Shown piece after piece: positions 8,619-17,144 of a stretch of DNA of 61,890 nt. The DNA lies in the NCBI GenBank assembly GCA_903825245.1, contig CAIJZX010000029.1:1-61890 (forward strand), in the 5' to 3' direction. Origin of the DNA: Candidatus Kerfeldbacteria bacterium (GTDB lineage: Bacteria > Patescibacteriota > Patescibacteriia > SBBC01 > CAIJZX01). Below the pieces are notes generated by a model. It was not told where the DNA came from, made no database searches, and saw only the letters and a program-made list of their open reading frames with translations. Numbering within the stretch: the stretch's first letter is position 1; each line of letters starts with the position of its first letter. A program made the translations under genes and the position numbers.

Positions 8619-9341
8619 TTAGAACTGTTTCATGTATGTCGGCTTGTAGGCCGTGTAGCCGCCCAGCTGATTCCACGCGAACGAGTGACGAGCAATCACG
8701 AAGGTTCCGTTGCGATCGACATTATTCGAGTCGATCAAATCCAGACCCCAACCGAGATTAGCCGCCACAATGGCACTATGTTCGCCAGGACTCAGATGCT
8801 GTATAACCCACCCAGTTTTCGCCTGGGTGATATCACAAGGTGTCATGTAACCGCTGTAGTCGTAACCACCACCAGGCAGCACCAGATGCCAGCCGTTTCC
8901 GATACCGTACGACGAACGGTACAGAACCAGATCGACGAAGAACTTGCAGTAGCCGCCGAGGTGACCACCACCATACGTCCCGTCGATACTTCCACGGTTA
9001 ACTGTCCCGCCAATGTAGCTGGTCATGACATTCAATGCAGTGTTATCACTGCGCACGTAGTCCCAGTCGCCGAGATGGATGCCCTTGTAGACGATAGTCG
9101 ACGACCCGGTCCGGTAGACGTTCAACGCATAGCATGCTTCACTAAACACGTTGTTACTCCAGTCCACACCGGTATACGTGGCATCCGGCGTTGCCACCGG
9201 CTTCTGGACGTGACTCGTGTCCGTAACTGCCTGGACGTCCGTTGCCGTCGGCTCAGTCATCTTGTTCACTTTCGAACAAGCGCCGAGAGACATGGCCAGC
9301 ATCATCATTGCTACGAGGCACTTCACCTGATTCGCCTTCAT
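8619..9341 (-). CDS. Lipoprotein with papain-like (CHAP/NlpC-like) domain, copy A
   Basis: 240 residues. A type II signal peptide ends in the lipobox LGAC with lipidated Cys22. Residues 1-41 are identical to copy B (11001-11654), while everything after is different. The C-terminal part shows a Cys132 motif (GGYCKFFVDLVLY), His188 (GEHSAIVAANLG) and DSNN at 204-207, the spacing of papain-fold amidases such as CHAP and NlpC/P60, which cut peptidoglycan peptides or amide bonds. The catalytic assignment is an inference. Translation starts after AAGGAG placed 7 nt before ATG. It could be a cell-surface murein hydrolase or an effector toward neighbouring or host cells. Confidence 0.7.
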   Translation of the reverse strand: MKANQVKCLVAMMMLAMSLGACSKVNKMTEPTATDVQAVTDTSHVQKPVATPDATYTGVDWSNNVFSEACYALNVYRTGSSTIVYKGIHLGDWDYVRSDNTALNVMTSYIGGTVNRGSIDGTYGGGHLGGYCKFFVDLVLYRSSYGIGNGWHLVLPGGGYDYSGYMTPCDITQAKTGWVIQHLSPGEHSAIVAANLGWGLDLIDSNNVDRNGTFVIARHSFAWNQLGGYTAYKPTYMKQF

Positions 9342-9748
9342 TGTGTACTCCTTGGCTTCTCCACACAGGGTGTGGGAGCGTCTGTACTTCGGGATTTTCG
9401 GCCTACGGCACTGCGTGGAGTGAATTGTCTTTCACCCCCTTTCGCGTACGTACTTTGTGAAGGATGCTCTGTGTAAAGCTTACTTAGGCACTACGTGTTT
9501 GGGCACCTCCTTTTCGATTTGTAAAGAACGATGAACCGTTGGCTTGCACAGGTTTGCGATCGGTATTTCCAGTGTTCACCGGAAATTCGACAACACAAAA
9601 CCGGCCTGATGCAGGATGTTTTCCTACACCGCCATCGTTTGCCTCACCTTAGCGAAGAACAAAACGGTGGCACGACCTTCTCCCCAAGAGGAGAAGAGCA
9701 AGCCACCGATTCGTACTTCTAGGGTACTCTTTTTTTGGGGAAAGTCAA
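9342..9748 (-). promoter_or_regulatory. Promoter and about 370-nt structured leader of lipoprotein A
   Basis: Promoter on minus: TTGACT (9743-9748), 16 nt, TACCCT (9721-9726), with transcription from about 9714. The leader opens with a hairpin CGGTGGC/GCCACCG (9665-9671 with 9702-9708) enclosing CTTCTCC/GGAGAAG. A block of about 120 nt nearly identical to leader B follows, then a central AAGGAGGTG site (9501-9512, no start codon at proper distance) and a CACAC/GTGTG hairpin (9362-9374) just before the Shine-Dalgarno. No ORF fits the conservation. It is a candidate cis-regulatory RNA. Confidence 0.65.
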
Positions 9749-9773
9749 GGGGATAAACGGCATTGAAATGCAA

Positions 9774-10913
9774 CTATTTCACTATCGCTGCGCGAATGAT
9801 ATTATTTACTGAATCGACATATTGGTTCTGTACTTTCATCATAGAGGAAATCGTTCTTGTAGAAATCCAGCCGACCTCTTGAAGTGGCGGAATATCAAGG
9901 AGAAGCTTTGTGCCGTCGGGTGACCAGACTGATTGCCCAAGATTTATATTCTCGGTGAATGGCGTGGCGGACAAAGTCGTTTCGTGTTGTGTTACTAAGT
10001 CAAGTCGAGTAAATACTCCCGCCTCTTGGCCAGAAATTTTCTTTACATAGATAACCGATTTACCATCAGGGCTCGGCAAACTCACTGGGCCATCTGACCA
10101 CGTGGTAATAGGATAATCAGTTGTAGTTGCCGTTTCAAGATGGTAGCTGTGTAGCCCTTGACCATCGAGCCAAAGCAGAATTGATTGTTGACCGCTATCT
10201 GGTGTTGTGGAAATAGCACTGTTCATGTAGATAGCACTGGAAATATTTTCTTTTATTTCCGAAGCTTTCCCGTTATCCGATCTATACCACGTAACACCTT
10301 CGGTCATATTTCCAATGACATATACTAAATGCTGCAAGTCATCGCTTGACCAAATAAAAGTAAATCCGTTTTTTGATGCAGGTAATGTTGTGGCAACATC
10401 AAGCACTGTTTGAACCGTTTTACTGGAAATACTCAGTTCCACGACAGATGTGATAACTCCTTCCGTTCCATCACTCGTCGAACTATTCGGATCAATAAGT
10501 TCAACAACTAAACTATTTTCATTGGCAGTCCAAAATACACTTCGTATTTGTTGTGATGCTGGAGTTGTATACAGTAACGTCAGTGTTTGTTCTGGATACT
10601 GCAACAGATACAGGGAACGATTATCTGTTGTGAGAATCGCTTCTTGTTTTTTTGAAGGCGCAAGATATTGAAGCGTTTTCACGAAGGACAACTTGCTCGC
10701 CGGAATACGTGTATATGCAACCCCGGTAGCAGCATTAATACGGTAATCGTTAGTCAAGAGGTCGCAATTACAAAAAGTGTTCAGCGTCGAAATAGTAGCT
10801 TGGCTACCCTTCGGTTTAGGTTTGTTTTGTAAATTCACATAGAAACATCCTACACCCACGATGAGCATGATAATAACCACAGCTGCAAATATTTTAGTCG
10901 GATAATTTTTCAT
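9774..10913 (-). CDS. Membrane-anchored beta-propeller-like protein (cassette B)
   Basis: 379 residues from ATG 10913; an upstream in-frame ATG is ignored because the promoter -10 lies just before this one. A membrane helix at about 7-28 precedes repeated propeller-like blocks (WSSDDLQHLVYVI, PSPDGKSVIYVKK, WSPDGTKLLLDI). The build is that of the 7287-8546 protein, with which it is probably paralogous. The mRNA appears leaderless. Its role is unknown; a binding scaffold on the outer face of the membrane is likely, perhaps working with the lipoprotein encoded just upstream. Confidence 0.65.
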   Translation of the reverse strand: MKNYPTKIFAAVVIIMLIVGVGCFYVNLQNKPKPKGSQATISTLNTFCNCDLLTNDYRINAATGVAYTRIPASKLSFVKTLQYLAPSKKQEAILTTDNRSLYLLQYPEQTLTLLYTTPASQQIRSVFWTANENSLVVELIDPNSSTSDGTEGVITSVVELSISSKTVQTVLDVATTLPASKNGFTFIWSSDDLQHLVYVIGNMTEGVTWYRSDNGKASEIKENISSAIYMNSAISTTPDSGQQSILLWLDGQGLHSYHLETATTTDYPITTWSDGPVSLPSPDGKSVIYVKKISGQEAGVFTRLDLVTQHETTLSATPFTENINLGQSVWSPDGTKLLLDIPPLQEVGWISTRTISSMMKVQNQYVDSVNNIIRAAIVK

Positions 10914-10919
10914 GTATAG

Positions 10920-10948
10920 AGTATAATAAAATTCTACAATATTGTCGA
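10920..10948 (-). promoter_or_regulatory. Promoter of propeller gene B (leaderless)
   Basis: On minus: TCGACA, 17 nt, TATACT, then exactly 6 nt to ATG 10913, so the transcript should begin at the start codon. Confidence 0.6.
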
Positions 10949-10949
10949 A

Positions 10950-10986
10950 AGAAAAAGTGCTGGGTGAAGCTTGAGCATCACCCAGC
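10950..10986 (-). terminator. Intrinsic terminator after lipoprotein B
   Basis: On minus, the perfect 9-bp stem GCTGGGTGA/TCACCCAGC is followed by ACTTTTTCTTT. Confidence 0.8.
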
Positions 10987-11000
10987 ATGAACGAGGAGGC

Positions 11001-11654
11001 CTAACCGCCAATGACCTGGTAAATAGTGTAACTGCCGCCAGAAGTCGATTCGAATTTGGCGTAAGTCACATAGTGGATTTCCAAGCCACCGAGAAAGTCC
11101 ATATTGCAGTCAATGACGTAAACGCCATTTCCGTCATTGGACCAGATGATCATGGTGTGGGGCCAACTTCCCCAACTGGCCTGGACGATCTGTCCACGCT
11201 GAGCGCCGTTGATCGGCATACCAGCAGGACCATAGCCAGGAATGTTAACATACTGGCCAGCTGCCCATCTCGACCACGACGTACTCGCGGGTAGGGAGGC
11301 GACGTTACGAGAAGCAACGAGAACAACGTGCTGTGCCCAGGTCTTGCAATTGTATCCGGACGGACGAGAAAGCTTGTTGAGTCCGCCGCCAAGCGCAACC
11401 ATTTCGGTATTTGCTTCCTGGCAAATCGCTTCGTTTCTCTGCGCCTGGGTAAGGCTCCGCCACCACTGCTGATTCGCAACAGTACCGCCGAAATTACCTG
11501 CCCCCGGCTTCTGAACGCCAGAAACGCTGGAATCCGTAACTGCCTGGACGTCCGTTGCCGTCGGCTCAGTCATCTTGTTCACTTTCGAACAAGCGCCGAG
11601 AGACATGGCCAGCATCATCATTGCTACGAGACACTTCACCTGATTCGCCTTCAT
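11001..11654 (-). CDS. Lipoprotein with papain-like (CHAP/NlpC-like) domain, copy B
   Basis: 217 residues from ATG 11654, with AAGGAG 7 nt upstream. The signal peptide, lipobox (LGAC, Cys22) and following linker to residue 41 are identical to copy A, then the sequences diverge completely. The payload has Cys103 (YNCKTWAQHVV), GQIVQ at 154-158, His166 (PHTMIIWSNDG) and Asp182/Asn184 (VIDCNMD), an arrangement typical of CHAP-like cysteine amidases. It is followed by a terminator and then the propeller gene. A shared export module joined to unrelated payloads suggests recombination or strong diversifying selection. Enzyme activity is inferred only. Confidence 0.7.
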   Translation of the reverse strand: MKANQVKCLVAMMMLAMSLGACSKVNKMTEPTATDVQAVTDSSVSGVQKPGAGNFGGTVANQQWWRSLTQAQRNEAICQEANTEMVALGGGLNKLSRPSGYNCKTWAQHVVLVASRNVASLPASTSWSRWAAGQYVNIPGYGPAGMPINGAQRGQIVQASWGSWPHTMIIWSNDGNGVYVIDCNMDFLGGLEIHYVTYAKFESTSGGSYTIYQVIGG

Positions 11655-12091
11655 TGTGTACTCCTTGGGCTTCTCCACGCGGTGCGTGGGAGCGTCTGTA
11701 CTGCAGGATTTGCAGCCAATCGGCACTGCGTGGAGTGAATACTTATTCACCTCCCTTCGCGTGCGTATAACGTGAAGGATGCTATGGGATTAAGCATTTT
11801 CAGGTACTACGTGGTTGAACACCTCCTTATGATTGTCACGTAAATCTTTCGCCACGTGGCACTGTAATGAGCGATGAACCGTTGGCTTGCACAGGTTTGC
11901 GATCGGTATTTCCAGTGTTCACCGGAAATTCGACAACACAAAACCGGCCTGATGCAGGATGTTTTCCTACACCGCCATCGTTTGCTTCACCTTGGGTAAA
12001 ATCAAAACGGTGGCACGACCTTCTCCACAGAGGAAGAAGAGCAAGCCACCGATTCGTAACTACAGGATACTCCTTCGGAGGAAAATGTCAA
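11655..12091 (-). promoter_or_regulatory. Promoter and about 400-nt structured leader of lipoprotein B
   Basis: Promoter on minus: TTGACA (12086-12091), 16 nt, TATCCT (12064-12069). The leader repeats that of copy A: hairpin CGGTGGC/GCCACCG (12008-12014 with 12045-12051), the nearly identical central block at about 11867-11986, and an AAGGAGGTG site (11819-11828). The pre-SD hairpin CACGC/GCGTG (11676-11688) differs from copy A (CACAC/GTGTG) by a compensatory pair change. That change supports conserved RNA structure. Confidence 0.65.
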
Positions 12092-12120
12092 GAACAAACA
12101 GAAGAAAAACGCGTCGCTGA

Positions 12121-12303
12121 TTAGGCTACGCGTTGGCCGGAGAATTCCGGAACGAGCTCGAGGATACTGACGTCTGGTGGTGTCGGCATCAGTCGCACGA
12201 CCTCACCGCCAGATTCGCCTGACACATGCTCGTAGACAAGAACTGTTGTTGCTTTGGTCATCTTGTGGACGAGCGTACTGTTTTCGTACCACACGCACCA
12301 CAT
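12121..12303 (-). CDS. Small protein of unknown function downstream of the MurF-like gene
   Basis: 60 residues with no recognised domain; the C-terminal half reads MPTPPDVSILELVPEF. It starts 18 nt after the MurF-like stop, with GGAGG a few bases before ATG. It is probably the last cistron of the dcw operon or an accessory gene inserted there. An internal Met at residue 15 is an alternative start. Confidence 0.45.
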   Translation of the reverse strand: MWCVWYENSTLVHKMTKATTVLVYEHVSGESGGEVVRLMPTPPDVSILELVPEFSGQRVA

Positions 12304-12321
12304 GGCGCCTCCGACGGTCAG

Positions 12322-13587
12322 TTAGTGTCCATGGACAAGGAACAGTATATCGCGTTCTGGATTATCGAGTAAGATGGCAACTGCTTTTTCCAATTGGGAA
12401 GCGAAACGCGAGCCTTTCAACAACACGGCCACGCCCGGCGCCAGCATCGGCTGCACCACGGCTGCCGCCGCTTCAGCGTTTGTCACATTCGTGATTCGAT
12501 CGGTCGGCATACCCGATGCCGCGGCGGCTTTCCCGATCCGATCGGCTAACGGCCCAACGGTCACTAGGTAGTCAATGCGAAGTTGCGCGACTTCGTGTCC
12601 GATCCGGTCGTGCCATTCAGCAGCCATCGCACCCAGTTCGGACATTTGGCCGAGGACCGCGATACGTTGTCCAGGAATCGCCAATTCATGTAAAGAATGT
12701 ACGGCGGCCATAACCGCTTCGGGTGAGGCATTATACGTATCGTCAATAATGAGCGACCGATCCCGGCCGTGGAATAACCGCATCCGACCCGGCGGCGGCG
12801 TATAGGCGCTTAATCGTTGGATAATGGACATCACGTCGTCACCCAAAGCGCGGCCAACAGCAATCGCCGCCAGCAGCGGATAGACTTGGTGACGGCCGAG
12901 TACACCGGGCAAAGCGATCGGGATCGTACTTCCGTCGACCGATATTTTAACGACCATGCCATCAGGTAGTGCATGATCATCATTCGTGAGGCTATATGAT
13001 ACCGCGCGAATCATCGCTGTCGATGACCATCCATACGATATTACCTTGACCAACGGCGTCATCGGCATATCAGCAATCCGAGTATCATCAATATTGATTA
13101 CCGCAAATCCTTGGGGCGGTAGCCGCCGAACGACAAGCGATTCTTCTTCAACCACCGTCGCTTCATCACCAAAAAATTCTAAATGCTCCGGCGCGGCTGA
13201 GGTTAAAACGCCAATCGTCGGTCGCAGGAGGCTGAGCAACGGATCGAGATCGCCAGGATGGTCGGCCGCGAGCTCAAGTACGAGCACTGGCGGATATCGT
13301 CGATTCGATATTGCCTGCCAGACGCCGCGCCACAACAATGACAACCATTGACTCATTCCTTTTGGCGCGCCACCGGCACTCATAATAGTGGCCGGAACAC
13401 CAATCTCGGCATTAAAATTTCCTTCGGTTTTTCGGACGCTTCGAGCGACGCCGGCTAGTCCAGCAGCAATCGCATCTTTCGTCGCCGTCTTTCCCACTGA
13501 TCCGGCCACGGCTATCACGATCGGATGTGCTCGATATAGGATGATCCGAGCGAGAAACCGAAAGACGGATCGTACGAACCGTTTCAT
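12322..13587 (-). CDS. murF: MurF-like UDP-MurNAc-tripeptide--D-Ala-D-Ala ligase, short N-terminus
   Basis: 421 residues. The Mur-ligase P-loop GSVGKT sits at 29-34, whereas in standard MurF it follows a UDP-binding domain of about 100 residues. The N-terminal substrate domain is therefore missing or reduced to a membrane-like helix (about 8-28). Central and C-terminal ligase motifs are present, including IDDTYNASPEAV and GQMSELG. The family adds D-Ala-D-Ala to the lipid-precursor tripeptide in the cytoplasm. The start overlaps the PBP stop and lies in a canonical dcw order. Either the N-domain function is supplied elsewhere, or this is a MurF-derived ligase with altered substrate. Confidence 0.8.
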   Translation of the reverse strand: MKRFVRSVFRFLARIILYRAHPIVIAVAGSVGKTATKDAIAAGLAGVARSVRKTEGNFNAEIGVPATIMSAGGAPKGMSQWLSLLWRGVWQAISNRRYPPVLVLELAADHPGDLDPLLSLLRPTIGVLTSAAPEHLEFFGDEATVVEEESLVVRRLPPQGFAVINIDDTRIADMPMTPLVKVISYGWSSTAMIRAVSYSLTNDDHALPDGMVVKISVDGSTIPIALPGVLGRHQVYPLLAAIAVGRALGDDVMSIIQRLSAYTPPPGRMRLFHGRDRSLIIDDTYNASPEAVMAAVHSLHELAIPGQRIAVLGQMSELGAMAAEWHDRIGHEVAQLRIDYLVTVGPLADRIGKAAAASGMPTDRITNVTNAEAAAAVVQPMLAPGVAVLLKGSRFASQLEKAVAILLDNPERDILFLVHGH

Positions 13588-15335
13588 TATTTCGTTGTTA
13601 TTGGACGAGTCGGCTGAATATGATCATATAACATTAAAAATTTCGCGAGCGAGCCAAACAGCGGTGCCGCCGAGCTTTCAGCAAATTGCACATCACGCGG
13701 ATGCAGAAGTTGCACTACCATCACAAATTGTGGATCCTCAACCGGGGCAAATCCGGCGAAAGTGCCGTTCGTCGCACCGACCATGTACTTACCGGTGGTG
13801 AGATCTGGAATTTGTGCGGTACCTGTTTTTCCGGCCACGTAGTAACCGGGTACAGCCGCTTTTTTCCCATGACCATTCTCAACAACATCCACCAACATTC
13901 CCGAAATGGTAGCAGCTGTTTCTGCCGAAATAACTTGGCGCACAACCTTCGGCTGTGTTACTACTTCTGTGCCGTCCGGTTTCTGTACTTTCGCCACAAT
14001 ATACGGTTGCATAAGCTTACCGCCATTCGCCATCACACCGTAGGCTGCCGCCAATTGTAATGGCGTGACCGTTAGCCCTTGACCGAACGCTCCAGTATCA
14101 GCATAAATATCTTTCTTGCTGGCCACGCCGCTAATGTTCCCGCTCGATTCATCGAGATCAATATTTGTCGGCGATCCGAAACCAAAAGCTTTCACGTATT
14201 GCGAAAATTTATCAGCACCGATTTGACTCATGGCATAAATTGCTCCAGTGTTCAGCGACTCATCAAGAACTTGTTTCATGGTTTGTACGCCATGCGCTTT
14301 TTCATCGGAGTTCTTAATGGTGAAGCTGCCAACTTTTACTTCGCCGGTATCCGTGTAGGTCGAGTCCGGCGTCACTTTACCCTCATTGAGCGCGGCGGAC
14401 ATAGTGAAGGCTTTGAACACCGATCCTGGTTCATATGGAACTTGGGTAGCGGCATTAGCAAACACTTTGGCGTCGGTCACTTGATTGAAATTGTTCGGAT
14501 CGTAATTCGGCGCACCGCACATCGCAATGATCGCCCCCGTCTTCGGATCCATAATCACCAGACTCCCACCATCGGCGCCGTGCTTTTGGACGGCATCATC
14601 TAACTGTTGGCAGGCTTCGAACTGAACCGTGCGATCAATCGTTAATAGTAAATTCGATCCGTCGATCGCTGGTTGCCACGATTGTGTCGCCGTAGCGATC
14701 AGCTGACCGGAGGCATCCTTTTGCGCATTGATATATCCTTGCTGACCAGCCAATTCTTTTTGGTACCAGCCTTCTAAACCATACCGGCCGACTTTAAGGT
14801 TTTGCGCGTTGTATCCGACGAACCCTAAAATTTGCGAGCCAAGGTTTTTATCCGGGTAATAGCGCGTCGGTTCATCACTGAACGCCACCCCGGTGATTTT
14901 CAGCGCCGCAATCGCTGTCTGCTGATCATCGGTCATGCTGTGCTGAATCGGTTCATAGAGATCATTCGCCTTGCTCAACCGCTTCAGCAATTCGTCTTTG
15001 GGCATCGTCACCAATGGCGCTAGCGCTTCCGATGCTGCGATCGGATCAGTAATTTGTTTCGGTACGACGTAGAGCAAGTGCAGGGTTTTATTTGTGGCTA
15101 ATGGATAGACGCCCGTCGATGATTGCGGATCAGAAACGAGAATCTGCCCCCGCGTCGGCAGAAGCTTCTCATTTAATTGATGGATATCCGCAGCCAGGGC
15201 TGTATAAAAACCGTGCTGCAGTACTTGCAGAGTAAATAATCGTAAGCCAAGCAATAAGGCAAAGACCACAAAAAAACCAATCACGATGCTCTCACGATTG
15301 ATCCGTCGATTTCCCGTTCCCCGGCGTTGGGCCAT
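13587..15335 (-). CDS. ftsI: Class B penicillin-binding protein (FtsI/PBP2-type transpeptidase)
   Basis: 582 residues. One N-terminal transmembrane helix (about 17-38), a PBP dimer domain, then a transpeptidase domain. The catalytic motifs are SVFK (Ser near 305, in EPGSVFKAF), SLN (near 357, DESLNTGAIY) and KTG (near 502, AGKTGTAQIP). It cross-links septal peptidoglycan outside the membrane. It lies between the FtsL-like and MurF-like genes, as in classical dcw clusters. There is no PASTA domain at the C-terminus. Confidence 0.92.
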   Translation of the reverse strand: MAQRRGTGNRRINRESIVIGFFVVFALLLGLRLFTLQVLQHGFYTALAADIHQLNEKLLPTRGQILVSDPQSSTGVYPLATNKTLHLLYVVPKQITDPIAASEALAPLVTMPKDELLKRLSKANDLYEPIQHSMTDDQQTAIAALKITGVAFSDEPTRYYPDKNLGSQILGFVGYNAQNLKVGRYGLEGWYQKELAGQQGYINAQKDASGQLIATATQSWQPAIDGSNLLLTIDRTVQFEACQQLDDAVQKHGADGGSLVIMDPKTGAIIAMCGAPNYDPNNFNQVTDAKVFANAATQVPYEPGSVFKAFTMSAALNEGKVTPDSTYTDTGEVKVGSFTIKNSDEKAHGVQTMKQVLDESLNTGAIYAMSQIGADKFSQYVKAFGFGSPTNIDLDESSGNISGVASKKDIYADTGAFGQGLTVTPLQLAAAYGVMANGGKLMQPYIVAKVQKPDGTEVVTQPKVVRQVISAETAATISGMLVDVVENGHGKKAAVPGYYVAGKTGTAQIPDLTTGKYMVGATNGTFAGFAPVEDPQFVMVVQLLHPRDVQFAESSAAPLFGSLAKFLMLYDHIQPTRPITTK

Positions 15336-15351
15336 CGATGTCAGAGTTTCA

Positions 15352-15699
15352 TTAACGAGCTGCCACCGCGCCGCCAGTCGGAGCCAAATATTGGAATGTA
15401 TCGGCCGACACCATGCCCAGTTGTGTACTCGACGCCTGCACCGCTGCGAGTGCCTGCAAATCGGCGGATTTCAATTCCAGTTTCTGATTATCGGCTTGCG
15501 TCTTGGCGATTTGCTGCTGTAGACCTTTAATGGCAAAACCTTCCTGCGCCGTCTGGTTGGTCATAAAGACATAACCAAAGCCCGTAGCCACTGCACCAAT
15601 CGATACCAGGATGGCAAACTTCTGGGTGGAGAGTTTCAAGGCATGCCACCAATGATGTTCGGGAGACAGTATTTCGCGGGAGTTGAGTTTACGAGCCAT
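15352..15699 (-). CDS. ftsL: FtsL-like septum protein
   Basis: 115 residues: a short cytoplasmic part, one membrane helix (about 28-48), then a heptad-like coiled coil (GLQQQIAKTQADNQKLELKS). Size, topology and position between rsmH and ftsI match FtsL, a bitopic divisome protein that pairs with FtsB. Sequence identity in this family is always weak, so the call rests on context. Confidence 0.65.
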   Translation of the reverse strand: MARKLNSREILSPEHHWWHALKLSTQKFAILVSIGAVATGFGYVFMTNQTAQEGFAIKGLQQQIAKTQADNQKLELKSADLQALAAVQASSTQLGMVSADTFQYLAPTGGAVAAR

Positions 15700-15720
15700 A
15701 CGTTTGTATTAGTTGTTTGT

Positions 15721-16611
15721 TTATATCTTCGTAAGAATTCTGAGTTTTGCGCTTCGCGATCGCGGATTAGCAAGTTGTTCTTGTCGTGTTGGCGCGATAA
15801 CGTGTTTGGTATTAATCGTTACATCGGCGTCGGGTAGTGACTTCATCCAGCGCTTGACGATGCGATCCTCACCGGAGTGAAAGGTAATGACTGCGAGTCG
15901 ACCGCCGTTGGCTAACAGTCGTAGTGCCGCCGGCAAAGCCGTGGTAATTGCGCCGTACTCATCGTTAACCGCAATCCGTAACGCTTGGAAAACATTCGTG
16001 GCCGGATGAATTCGACCGCGCCGATGTTTCACTGTTTCAATCGCCGTCACCAGTTGTAACGTCGTAGAGAACGGTTGGCTGCGGCGCTCATCAATAATTC
16101 TTTGGGCAATGCGTTCCGCTACCGGCTCCTCACCATATTCTCGAAAGAGTTGGACGAGTTGCAATGCGGAATACTCATTCACGATATCGGCCGCGGTTGT
16201 CGTCTGCGCACTTTGATCAAACCGCATATCAAGCGGACCGTCAGCTTGAAAGGAGAATCCTCGTGTCGGATCGCCGATCGTCATGGACGACACGCCGAGG
16301 TCGAACAATATTCCTTGAACATTCGAAATATTGTTTGCTTTAGCCAACTCTTCCAAGTTACGGAAGTTTCCATGCAGAGGAATGAATCGCTGGCCGAAGG
16401 AATTCAGCGTGCCCTTCGTTTCCTGCAGTGTGCGTTCATCCGCTTCAATGCCGTAGAGCTTTCCGTTTGGAGCACACACTTCAAGCATCGCCTTCGCATG
16501 ACCGCCGCCACCGAGCGTGGCATCAATCACATTGTCATTTGCTGTAAGGTGCAACCCGACAAGAACTTCTGAGAGAAGAACCGGAACGTGATCCGGCATA
16601 GCGTTAGGCAT
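15721..16611 (-). CDS. rsmH: 16S rRNA m4C1402 methyltransferase RsmH
   Basis: 296 residues, near the normal length. SAM-binding DATLGGGGHAKAML lies at about 30-43, and the family motifs GVSSMTIGDPTRGFSF, GPLDMRFD and the C-terminal FHSGEDRIVKRWM are all present. It methylates N4 of C1402 in the ribosomal decoding centre. It follows mraZ with no gap (stop 16612, start 16611), as usual in dcw clusters. Confidence 0.95.
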   Translation of the reverse strand: MPNAMPDHVPVLLSEVLVGLHLTANDNVIDATLGGGGHAKAMLEVCAPNGKLYGIEADERTLQETKGTLNSFGQRFIPLHGNFRNLEELAKANNISNVQGILFDLGVSSMTIGDPTRGFSFQADGPLDMRFDQSAQTTTAADIVNEYSALQLVQLFREYGEEPVAERIAQRIIDERRSQPFSTTLQLVTAIETVKHRRGRIHPATNVFQALRIAVNDEYGAITTALPAALRLLANGGRLAVITFHSGEDRIVKRWMKSLPDADVTINTKHVIAPTRQEQLANPRSRSAKLRILTKI

Positions 16612-17043
16612 TTAGACGCCGAGCTCGCCAAGAGCTTCAGCGATATCCCCGCTCTGCCGTTCCGCCCCGCTCCGGTACCTCTCCCAAGTGTCTTTGTCCC
16701 AAAGTTCTAAACGATTGTAGAGACCGGCGACCACCACGACTTTCTTCAAATTGGCATACGTCCGCAAATATTCCGGCACATTCCCCCGCCCCTGGCCATC
16801 GATATCGAGTTCCATCGCCCCGGCCAGCATCAATCGGGCAAAGGCGCGCGAGTTCGCTTTGGCAATCGGTAATTTGGATAACTTTTCCGCCATCACGAGC
16901 CACTCTTTCTTGGTGTAAATAAACAAACAACGGTCGAGTCCACGCGTCACCACTGCACCGGCTTTCAAATCAGCGCGAAACTTGACCGGAATCTGAACGC
17001 GGCCTTTTTCGTCGAGTGAGTGATGATATTCTCCGATAAACAT
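16612..17043 (-). CDS. mraZ: Transcriptional regulator MraZ
   Basis: 143 residues with two tandem AbrB-like MraZ domains, carrying DEKGRVQIP (about 11-19) and DGQGRGNVPEYLR (about 81-93). MraZ forms rings and binds TGGGN repeats upstream of its own operon. Here three such repeats lie at 17087-17111 beside the promoter. It is the first gene of the dcw cluster. No Shine-Dalgarno is seen before ATG. Confidence 0.95.
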   Translation of the reverse strand: MFIGEYHHSLDEKGRVQIPVKFRADLKAGAVVTRGLDRCLFIYTKKEWLVMAEKLSKLPIAKANSRAFARLMLAGAMELDIDGQGRGNVPEYLRTYANLKKVVVVAGLYNRLELWDKDTWERYRSGAERQSGDIAEALGELGV

Positions 17044-17086
17044 GAACGTGGTGATTTATGCACTTTTTTGGCAGGCTGTGGATAAT

Positions 17087-17111
17087 CCCCACTTTTTCCC
17101 ACCTACACCCA
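17087..17111 (-). promoter_or_regulatory. MraZ operator (three TGGGN boxes)
   Basis: On minus: TGGGT, 5 nt, TGGGA, 5 nt, TGGGG, a perfect 10-bp period. The first box touches the -10 hexamer of the mraZ promoter, the position expected for autoregulation by MraZ. Confidence 0.85.
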
Positions 17112-17139
17112 TTTTACACCACAATTGGACAAGCGTCAA
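17111..17139 (-). promoter_or_regulatory. Promoter of the mraZ-led dcw operon
   Basis: On minus: TTGACG (17134-17139), 17 nt, TAAAAT (17111-17116). Confidence 0.8.
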
Positions 17140-17144
17140 CACAA

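Noticed and set aside
8604-9476. 290-residue plus-strand ORF opposite lipoprotein A
   Set aside because: It is antisense to a lipoprotein with signal peptide, SD and promoter, its composition is not protein-like, and the matching ORF on copy B is different.
8619-11654. Diversity-generating retroelement acting on the lipoproteins
   Set aside because: No reverse transcriptase, template repeat or adenine-biased variation is visible; the two payloads are unrelated rather than mutated copies.
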